Assembly (NCBI GenBank): GCA_002473085.1
Contig: DKTP01000052.1
Coordinates: 1 to 24,636, forward strand
From: Anaerolineales bacterium UBA7227
GTDB taxonomy: Bacteria > Chloroflexota > Anaerolineae > Anaerolineales > Villigracilaceae
Reading direction: 5' to 3'
Length of the DNA: 24,636 bases
The position numbers were made by a program, and so were the translations under genes. Under the pieces are notes generated by a model. That model saw only the letters and a list, made by a program, of their open reading frames with translations. It was not told the origin of the DNA and made no database searches. This document shows, piece after piece, positions 8,458 through 14,140 of this stretch. Within the stretch, counting starts at the first letter, position 1, and each line of letters opens with the position of its first letter.

Positions 8458-10035
8458 TTACTTTAACTGCCAAACCTTTATATCATCAATATAAACTTCA
8501 TCATCTTTTCCTATATAAAAGCCAATCGTTCCAGATTCACTAGCGGCAGGTTGCGGAATATCGGTATTTGTAACCAACTTATTATCAACATAAGTTGACA
8601 ATTGGCCATCTTGAACTTCAAATCGAACTAAATACCACTCATTGCGAGTAATCAATGATTTTTTTTCAGTTCCATCAATGACCCTCCAGCCAAATGTCGG
8701 CAGGTTATACTCTACCAGTCTCACATAACCATCAGAAGTGATGTAAGAGACAAAAAAAGAGCTAACTCCATTTGGGTATGCATAGCTTCCAATAAAGATC
8801 CCACCATCCTTTATAAACTTTATTCGAACTTCAAAAGCATAATCTTTCCAATCATCCGTACCTTTTGCAAAATACCAAGCGCTGGGATATTCGGCTCCAG
8901 TAGCTGTTGCAAGCCAATAGTGGTTTCCCTTTGCGTCTTTTTGAATCGTATATACTGACGACCAATCACTACTTACAGTATTGTCCTCAAAATCCTCTTG
9001 CAAAAGAAAACTACTTTGAGGAACAGGTGTAAGAGTTGAGGTGGAGGTTGATGTCGGAATCTTAGTTTTCGTAGCAGTTGGCACAATAGTCTTTGTAAGT
9101 ATCAACTTCTTAGTTGGGGTAACTGTAATTGTGGGTGTTGGAGTTCGGCTTATTACAGAAACAAGAATGGGGGAACCTATAACAGCAAAAAGGATTAAAG
9201 CAATTCCGCCAAGAAATGCAAGGATTGCTTTTCGGCCTAATCCCTGGTGTGCTTGAGACTCCTGCTTTGCCGCCTTTAGCTGGGGAATTTGTTTATGCTG
9301 AAATGCTTGTTCTAATTCTCTTATCTTGATATCGACACGTGGATACAGATGGTCAACGCGTTTTATTTTGTACCAAATTTTCAAAGCACTCCAGAAATCG
9401 CCTCTTAACTCATATTGAATAGCCTGGCTCTCTAGTGATTTCAATTCAAGTTCTTGTATCTTTTCATCGATACCCGAATAAGAAGGATCTAATTTCTTTA
9501 ATTCAAGGTACGTGCTTAAAGATTTTGAAAAGTCACCTCTTTTTTCAAATTCCACTGCTTTCGACTTAACTTCATCGACTTTTGATATTCTTTCAGGGAG
9601 CAATGTAGCGTTTACTGTTTTTGCACGAGTTTCTAACGCCTGAACTAGTTTTTTGTAACCACTACTATCATATAAGTCAACCCAATGATAATCAGCGAGC
9701 CTATCAGGAACATTGCAATCTTCTAGCCGAGCAGGAATAATAAAAATGGTATGCTCTGGTTTCTCATCTGCGATATCCAAAGCTTCTTTTATTTCCTTTT
9801 GTACGAACCCTTCCTTATTTATTGAATCTTTTGATAAAAAAACCAATATAACATCGGAATTCCTAATAGCTTGTGGGATTTCCTCCTTCCATTTTTGCCC
9901 GGGCAATAAAGATTCTGTGTCTAACCAAGCATCTACTCCATCTGCGACCAGACGCCGATACAATTCACGAACTTTTGGTTTGTCGCTAGATGAATGACAA
10001 AGAAATGCTTTAAGTGGGCGTTTAGTTTCAGGCAT
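8458..10035 (-). CDS. Membrane-anchored TIR-domain protein with an outer jelly-roll-like domain
   Basis: A 525-aa protein in four parts. Residues 8-~140 are a TIR domain (KAFLCHSSSDK, DAWLDTESLLPGQ, VILVFLSKDS, GFVQKEIKEAL); E81 in QKEI sits where the NAD-cleaving Glu of TIR enzymes is expected. Residues ~155-245 hold two TPR-like repeats (EFEKRGDFSKSLSTYLELKK, YELRGDFWSALKIWYKIKR). One membrane helix spans ~270-294, followed by a Thr/Pro linker (298-338). Residues 345-525 look like a concanavalin/LamG-type jelly roll (LQEDFEDNTVSSDW, EVRIKF, EWYLVRFEV, IGFYIG, VYIDDIKVW), probably outside the cell. Codon use is clearly more AT-rich than the flanking housekeeping genes, a sign of transfer. 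The TIR is likely an immune effector or signalling head. A TATAAT (10064-10069) lies about 28 nt upstream. Confidence 0.88.
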   Translation of the reverse strand: MPETKRPLKAFLCHSSSDKPKVRELYRRLVADGVDAWLDTESLLPGQKWKEEIPQAIRNSDVILVFLSKDSINKEGFVQKEIKEALDIADEKPEHTIFIIPARLEDCNVPDRLADYHWVDLYDSSGYKKLVQALETRAKTVNATLLPERISKVDEVKSKAVEFEKRGDFSKSLSTYLELKKLDPSYSGIDEKIQELELKSLESQAIQYELRGDFWSALKIWYKIKRVDHLYPRVDIKIRELEQAFQHKQIPQLKAAKQESQAHQGLGRKAILAFLGGIALILFAVIGSPILVSVISRTPTPTITVTPTKKLILTKTIVPTATKTKIPTSTSTSTLTPVPQSSFLLQEDFEDNTVSSDWSSVYTIQKDAKGNHYWLATATGAEYPSAWYFAKGTDDWKDYAFEVRIKFIKDGGIFIGSYAYPNGVSSFFVSYITSDGYVRLVEYNLPTFGWRVIDGTEKKSLITRNEWYLVRFEVQDGQLSTYVDNKLVTNTDIPQPAASESGTIGFYIGKDDEVYIDDIKVWQLK

Positions 10036-10063
10036 AAATTTCCCAGCAGAGATGATTTCTGAA

Positions 10064-10069
10064 ATTATA
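10064..10069 (-). promoter_or_regulatory. Putative -10 box of the TIR gene
   Basis: TATAAT on the minus strand, immediately after the stop of TIR fragment A and about 28 nt before the ATG of the intact TIR gene. Confidence 0.45.
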
Positions 10070-10075
10070 CGTCAA

Positions 10076-10255
10076 TTACCCGCACACAGCCTTGCGAATC
10101 TCCAACTCCGAATCCTGGCCTGGGAGAAGTTTTTCCTTGTCCAGCCATGCGTCCACGCCATCGTTGGTGAGACGGTCGTAGAGCGCGTGGACGCGGTCGC
10201 GGTCCGCGCGGGCATGGCATAAAAATACTTTGAGGGGGCGTTTGGCTTCAGCCAT
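10076..10255 (-). pseudogene. Truncated TIR gene, fragment A (59 aa)
   Basis: It codes for the first 59 residues of a TIR domain (RPLKVFLCHARADRDRVHAL, GVDAWLDKEKLLPGQ, then EIRKAVCG and a stop) and has no catalytic part. Its ATG overlaps the Doc stop codon (TAATG). It resembles the intact downstream TIR protein at the N-terminus, but its DNA is GC-rich, so it is not a recent copy of that gene. The segment 10152-10213 matches fragment B (10907-10968) at 61 of 62 bases. It is probably non-functional as a protein, though the DNA may matter as a recombination site. Confidence 0.8.
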
Positions 10256-10641
10256 TACAACAACTCAACGATGTGATTTCGCAACCAATCTGTGAACGCG
10301 TTTCGGTCTATCTTGCCAGATGCAACGCCGAGGATGATATCCACTTGCTCGTCCACGCTGGCGGAAATCTCGTATCCATTCAACATCAGGAACGTTTCCA
10401 TCGCCGCATGACCTGTCCGCTTGTTGCCATCTACGAAGGGATGGTTTTGAATCAGGGAAAATCCAAGAGCGGAGGCTTTTTCAAAAATCGTTGGGTAGAG
10501 TTCTTTTCCATTAAAGGTCATACGCGGTTGGGCAACTGCCGATTCCAGCGCGCCGAGATCGAGAATTCCCACCGAACCGCCTGACTGTGTCATCACGCGG
10601 CTGTAAATTTCCATCACTTCTCCCACCGTTAAGTAGCGCAT
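10255..10641 (-). CDS. doc: Doc-type toxin (death-on-curing, Fic fold)
   Basis: A 128-aa protein with the Fic/Doc motif HPFVDGNKRTGHAA (67-80); full-length Doc toxins are about 120-130 aa. P1 Doc phosphorylates elongation factor Tu and so stops translation; here the motif has G at position 72 rather than the A of Doc proper, so AMP transfer rather than phosphate transfer is also possible. LTVGEVMEIY and GLLDLGALESAV-like features (GILDLGALESAVAQPR, 25-40) are typical of the death-on-curing branch. The ATG follows the antitoxin stop directly (TAAATG). Its stop overlaps the ATG of TIR fragment A. It acts in the cytoplasm and would be silenced by the upstream 65-aa protein. Confidence 0.88.
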   Translation of the reverse strand: MRYLTVGEVMEIYSRVMTQSGGSVGILDLGALESAVAQPRMTFNGKELYPTIFEKASALGFSLIQNHPFVDGNKRTGHAAMETFLMLNGYEISASVDEQVDIILGVASGKIDRNAFTDWLRNHIVELL

Positions 10642-10839
10642 TTACGCCAGCCGCTTGTAGAGGTCTGCGTTTTTTACCAGAACGCGTTCAATCACTTTTT
10701 GGAATTCATCCAGAGGACGAGTTAACAGGTCCTCTAAACTGACGCGCACCAATTCCTCGGGCGCAACGCGGAAACGCTCGGCAATTTTCTGGAGTTCTTT
10801 TACACGTTCATCGGAGAGGGTAATGGTAAAGGTGGTCAT
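10642..10839 (-). CDS. Antitoxin of the Doc pair (ribbon-helix-helix-like)
   Basis: A 65-aa protein beginning TFTITLSDERVKELQKIAER, a short beta strand plus helices as in CopG/ribbon-helix-helix DNA-binding antitoxins, and ending in a helical tail (FQKVIERVLVKNADLYKRLA) that could plug the Doc active site. It lies directly upstream of doc with no spacer. Family assignment is by pattern only; it is not the Phd type found with P1 Doc. A TATAAT at 10867-10872 (minus) ends 27 nt before the ATG and should drive both genes, with autoregulation likely by analogy. Confidence 0.78.
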   Translation of the reverse strand: MTTFTITLSDERVKELQKIAERFRVAPEELVRVSLEDLLTRPLDEFQKVIERVLVKNADLYKRLA

Positions 10840-10866
10840 GTTTGCCTGCTTTCGTTGATGGGCAAA

Positions 10867-11028
10867 TTATACCTTGTCCAGCCACGCGTACCCTTCGGGC
10901 ATGATATCCACGCCATCGTTGGTGAGACGGTCGTAGAGCGCGTGGACGCGGTCACGGTCCGCGCGGGCGTCCCGCAAGGGGATGATATGGCTGAGGAAGA
11001 TGCGGAGAGGGTGACCAGCGGATGTCAT
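10867..11028 (-). pseudogene. Truncated TIR gene, fragment B (53 aa)
   Basis: It codes for a TIR N-terminus (HPLRIFLSH, ARADRDRVHALYDRLTNDGV) with two small insertions (IIPLRDA and IMPEGY), then AWLDKV and a stop. The stop is part of GTATAAT, which also serves as the -10 box for the antitoxin-doc pair. Fragment C ends on the same sequence. The ATG at 11028 starts the TIR-like part; further upstream the frame is open but unlike a TIR protein. Confidence 0.75.
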
Positions 11029-11101
11029 AGCGGATAAGCGGATTCTGTGTGCGGGTGGTGGATGAAAAACGACGCGCCGATCAGGGACGCGTCGTTTTGG
11101 G

Positions 11102-11356
11102 TTAGGCGTGCGCTGGCATTGGAGCAAAGGATTTATTCAATGCTCTTACAATCGTCGGCGGCAATTCAATGGGAATAAAGTAATCAGCGGGGAAAAGATA
11201 GTCTTCTCCGCTTTCGTCAATGATGCGCATGTCGCCATCGGCCTGCGCTTCTTTGTCGGAAAGGACGCGGTAGATTTTGTGCAATTCCAGCGAGGCGGGA
11301 TATTCGCTGTTGTCAACACAGATGGCAAAACGGGGGGTGGGTTTTGTGGTTTTTAT
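11102..11356 (-). CDS. Small unknown protein, second gene of a pair; start uncertain
   Basis: The conserved-looking part is RFAICVDNSEYPASLELHKIYRVL ... IIDESGEDYLFPADYFIPIELP (split here), a compact beta-rich module of about 80 residues seen as an uncharacterised protein in Chloroflexota and cyanobacteria (from memory). The frame is open to a TTG at 11470, with an ATG at 11449, but those stretches overlap the preceding gene and look unlike the family. The expected family start falls on ATA (11354-11356, reading ATA-KTTKP), so the ATG may have mutated, or ATA or translational coupling is used. The gene lies right after the 64-aa gene and could be its partner in a toxin-antitoxin-like unit; function unknown. 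Confidence 0.6.
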   Translation of the reverse strand: MKTTKPTPRFAICVDNSEYPASLELHKIYRVLSDKEAQADGDMRIIDESGEDYLFPADYFIPIELPPTIVRALNKSFAPMPAHA

Positions 11357-11360
11357 AGGT

Positions 11361-11555
11361 TTAGTCCAGGTAACTTTTGCGTTTAAACTCTTTACGTCCG
11401 ATGCCGTGCGCCTCGTACCAGTGGATTTCGGCTTTGCGGACGCGTCCATTGCGAAGTTGGATGAGGGCAATTCCCTTCATCTTGCGCCAGCGACCGTCGC
11501 CATAAAGTTTGCGGAGACGCGGCAGGTCACGGATGGAATTGCCGATGGCAATCAC
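11361..11555 (-). CDS. Small basic conserved protein, first gene of a pair
   Basis: A 64-aa basic protein: SIRDLPRLRKLYGDGRWRKM, GIALIQLRNGRVRKAEIHWY, EAHGIGRKEFKRKSYLD. The AEIHWYEAHGIGRKE stretch is distinctive and recurs in short uncharacterised proteins, often beside a partner gene (from memory). The GTG at 11555 is the first usable start after an in-frame stop; the Shine-Dalgarno is weak. AGGAGATA followed by ATG at 11603-11605 lies upstream in another frame, so a frameshifted longer form is possible. The high Arg/Lys content suggests nucleic-acid binding or a toxin, but this is a guess. Confidence 0.65.
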   Translation of the reverse strand: MIAIGNSIRDLPRLRKLYGDGRWRKMKGIALIQLRNGRVRKAEIHWYEAHGIGRKEFKRKSYLD

Positions 11556-11615
11556 TCTTCATTAGTAATTTCGCAGATGATCGAGAAGGATGCCATCCCA
11601 TTATCTCCTGCGTTA

Positions 11616-11725
11616 ATTATACTTTGTCCACGCCGTCTTTGGTGAGACGGTCATAAAGTGCGCGGCACGGTCGCGGTCCGCGTGGCGTCCCACAAGGGGA
11701 TGATATGACCGAGGCAGAGACTTTG
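11616..11725 (-). pseudogene. Decayed TIR gene, fragment C
   Basis: Minus-strand similarity to fragment B is visible across frames: LGHIIPLWDA, then ADRDR, then ALYDRLTKDGVDKV and a stop, so at least one frameshift is present. It ends in GACAAAGTATAAT, the same junction as fragment B (GACAAGGTATAAT), and the TATAAT (11616-11621) again precedes a small two-gene unit. The remaining part of 11726-11867 shows no gene. Confidence 0.6.
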
Positions 11726-11867
11726 GTCGGCCGCGGCGCGGATGAGACATGTCAGGTTTCCGACAAAGTGAGCCCCGCTCCGCCATCCCAAGCGCGGACG
11801 GTGGACATTCATCTCTCTCCCGTCTCCGCTATCACTCAGCCAGCCAGTAGACTCCCATCCCAAAACA

Positions 11868-11898
11868 AACTCCCCTCTCTTGTGTCGAAAGGGGAGTT
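11868..11898 (-). terminator. Terminator after the methyltransferase gene
   Basis: Minus strand: AACTCCCCT pairs with AGGGGAGTT around a 13-nt loop, followed by TGTTTTGG. It lies 6 nt beyond the methyltransferase stop and ends the restriction-modification operon. Confidence 0.75.
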
Positions 11899-11903
11899 GA
11901 AAG

Positions 11904-12806
11904 TTACAGACTTAGAACCAATTGTTGTTTGTATGGCTCTATTCGTTCTTCGGCGATCTTGATGTATTCGGGATCAACGTCATAACCCACATATTTTCTT
12001 TCCGATTTCAATGCCGCGATAGCCGTTGACCCGCTTCCCATGAATGGATCAAGGACAATATCGCCTTTGAATGTGTAGAGTTGAGTCAAGCGATATGGCA
12101 ATTCAACGGGGAACGGCGCAGGGTGCTTGACCTTCTTTGCCGATTCCGGATTCATCGTCCAAACGGATTTTGTCCATTCCATGAATTGTTCTTTGGTGAT
12201 GGTGTTTTCCTTGTCTCCTTTTTTTCGATCAAACACGCCTTTCGAGAAGACAAGAATATATTCATGCGTATCGCGCAAAACTGGATTAGACGCGGATTGC
12301 CAGCTGCCCCACGCCATCGAAACTCCCGCGCCCGCGCCTTTTGCCCAAATGATTTCCCCGCGCATTTTGAAACCGATATCAATCATCATGTGGGAAATGT
12401 AATCGGAAAGCGGAATATACGGTTTGCGTCCCAGGTTGGCGACATTTACGCATGCGCGTCCGCCATAAACCAGCACGCGATGAGTTTCAGTGAAAACATT
12501 CCGTAGAAGTTGCAGGTATTCTTTTAGGGACAGATCTTCATCGTATTCTTTGGAAACATTGTAAGGCGGTGATGTGACCATTAAATGCAAAGAATTATCG
12601 GGAATTTCCTTCATGTTCTCGGAAGTTCCAAAAATGATCTTGTTTTCGTATTCAACAGGGAAGGGATTATCCGCGACAGGCTTCGAGCCATTCCCATGGC
12701 CGTTGTCGGATAATTCAGAATAGAGTTTGGAATTGTAGTAATCCGACGAATCGTGATTGACTCTCGACGTCGTTCCAAACTTGGTTGTTTTCGAGCCTTT
12801 TGCCAT
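11904..12806 (-). CDS. Site-specific DNA methyltransferase (beta class, TSPPY)
   Basis: A 300-aa enzyme that transfers a methyl group from SAM to a base amino group in DNA. The catalytic motif TSPPYNV (78-84) comes before the SAM-binding motif DPFMGSGST (253-261), the order of beta-class enzymes; TSPPY favours N4-cytosine methylation, though N6-adenine is possible. The middle (IIWAKGAGAGVSMAWGSW, HEYILVFSK) is typical of the family. The ATG has AAGAGGAA upstream and lies 3 nt after the endonuclease stop codon. It is the protective half of the restriction-modification operon and looks intact, unlike its two nuclease neighbours. It may now act as an orphan methylase. Confidence 0.92.
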   Translation of the reverse strand: MAKGSKTTKFGTTSRVNHDSSDYYNSKLYSELSDNGHGNGSKPVADNPFPVEYENKIIFGTSENMKEIPDNSLHLMVTSPPYNVSKEYDEDLSLKEYLQLLRNVFTETHRVLVYGGRACVNVANLGRKPYIPLSDYISHMMIDIGFKMRGEIIWAKGAGAGVSMAWGSWQSASNPVLRDTHEYILVFSKGVFDRKKGDKENTITKEQFMEWTKSVWTMNPESAKKVKHPAPFPVELPYRLTQLYTFKGDIVLDPFMGSGSTAIAALKSERKYVGYDVDPEYIKIAEERIEPYKQQLVLSL

Positions 12807-12809
12807 TTT

Positions 12810-13435
12810 TCATTCCTCTTGCCAAAAATCGAGCCATCGCCGATACGGATTGTATTCCACCTTCGTTCTATACCATTGTACTGGAAATTTCAGCGTCTGT
12901 GGGTGCGCGGACAAAACGTCCAGCGCTTTCGCAGACAGTTCCACGCCGCGTGGATTTGTGCCAGCCTTTGGCAATTTGATGTAACTTGCCCGTCCCATTT
13001 TCTCCAGAGCTTCAATTTGGACTTCCTGTGAAAACAGGAATATGCCGCCCGTATGTCCCAATTGACTTGAACAAGTAGCATATCGCAACTTGGAATGTAC
13101 CGATGGGCAAATTCAATTGCCTGCTCCGCGTCCACCGTCCAGATTAGTTTGACGCTTTTGAAACTCGCGCCAGTCATTGTTTTTATGGAAAGTGGCCTTC
13201 CAAAGACAATCACATCCGACTCAGGCTCATGGATTGGCAGATCAGTTTGCACATTTTGCTCGCCAAATTTATAAAGCAACAATGCAACGAGAATTTTTTC
13301 CCTGACCGAACCAACTTCCATACCGACTTTGCCTGCACGAGAACTTTCCAATTCTGCCAAATGAAATAACTTTGGCAGTTTCGCTTGTATTTTCGCCACG
13401 GTTTCCTTGTCCGTAAACAATTCTGCAATACTCAT
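12810..13435 (-). pseudogene. ThaI-like type II restriction endonuclease, frameshifted
   Basis: The first frame gives MSIAELFTDKETVAKIQAKL, ELESSRAGKVGMEVGSVRE, DVIVFGRPLSIKTMTG and CDMLLVQVNWD. Continuation in the next frame gives TGGIFLFSQEVQIEALEKMG, YIKLPKAGTNPRGVELS and a tail ending WLDFWQEE. The frame breaks at about 13053-13054 (a 1-nt loss or 2-nt gain). The joined protein would be about 208 aa. It looks like the ThaI family, whose founding member cuts CGCG; this is from memory. The Glu/Asp plus SIKT part resembles a PD-(D/E)XK core. It overlaps nothing and leads straight into the methyltransferase. Either a true pseudogene or a one-base sequencing error. Confidence 0.7.
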
Positions 13436-13447
13436 GTATTAGGTTCC

Positions 13448-14072
13448 CTATCTTGTGCTTTGAACATCTGTGTCCCAATGCGATGGTTTACGCGCTACAC
13501 CGCCAACATCAATATTTTCGTCAACATAATTTCCGTAGCATTCTAACATCTTAAACACCGATACGTCTAAATCTCGTAAAAATGAACTGATGTAAGAAAT
13601 AGTAGCATGAAGGGATTTGGATTCTTTTCCATTTCGGAGATTGATAAGCCATTTATCTTTAAGATCAGGTTGATTCCTGTTGATTGGGCGGTTTACTCGT
13701 TTTTGGGCATTAGCGCCAAATCAATAGTCGAAAAGAAAAAATACACATCGCGAAGATTATCGCGGATCAAGATACCACTTTTTGGGACATAAGCTAGACA
13801 TTTTCGAACTGCTAAATCATCCAAAACAAACAAGTCGGGTTCTGCCGCAAACTTTGGCCAATCGGCAAGGGCATATTTTGGGCGTTTCTCTTTGGCGTCA
13901 AAATGAAAAACGGGATTTCCACTTTTATCATGAATAGTGAAATCTAACTGATTGTACGAAGAAGAACCGTCAGTAAATTTTATATTTTTTTAAACCAAAT
14001 AATTCTTTATCTCTTGTTCGAAAGATTGCTGATTACCATGGCTATTCCATTTTACATTTGTACTTTTAGAAA
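13448..14072 (-). pseudogene. Broken PD-(D/E)XK-like nuclease, first gene of the restriction operon
   Basis: Not one open frame, but the pieces join well: SFEQEIKNYLV, an in-frame TAA (13990-13992, one base from AAA), NIKFTDGSSSYNQLDFTIHD, VFHFDAKEKRPKYALADWPK, PDLFVLDDLAVRKCLAYVPK, LRDVYFFFSTIDLALMPK, then a 1-base loss in an A-run (13700-13704), and KRVNRPINRN to SHWDTDVQSTR. E...D(14)DAK resembles a PD-(D/E)XK nuclease core. The 5' end is missing: the frame runs into the glyA-gcvT terminator without a start codon. It stops 12 nt before the ThaI-like gene and is AT-rich. Family not recognised; perhaps an accessory nuclease of the restriction system. Confidence 0.6.
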
Positions 14073-14116
14073 AAGGACGGCCTCCCCTCCCTCTCACGAG
14101 GGCAGGCAGGCCGTCC
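14070..14116 (-). terminator. Intrinsic terminator of glyA-gcvT
   Basis: On the minus strand GGACGGCCT and AGGCCGTCC form a 9-bp stem (14075-14083 with 14108-14116), with a further CCCTC/GAGGG pairing inside, followed by TTTTTC. It lies 24 nt after the fusion gene stop. Confidence 0.85.
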
Positions 14117-14136
14117 CAATTACCAATTACCAATCA
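14116..14136. repeat. Heptamer tandem repeat
   Basis: CCAATTA, CCAATTA, CCAATCA between the terminator and the stop codon of the glyA-gcvT fusion. It is similar to the CCAATCT units at the right edge of the window. Confidence 0.7.
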
Positions 14137-14140
14137 CCAC

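Noticed and set aside
10867..11127. 86-aa minus-strand open frame taken as a whole gene
   Set aside because: Only the part from 11028 resembles a TIR start; the upstream residues are arbitrary, and the protein stops before any catalytic residue.
13607..13792. 61-aa plus-strand open frame in the AT-rich stretch
   Set aside because: The minus strand carries a coherent, if broken, nuclease reading; the plus frame is its complement.
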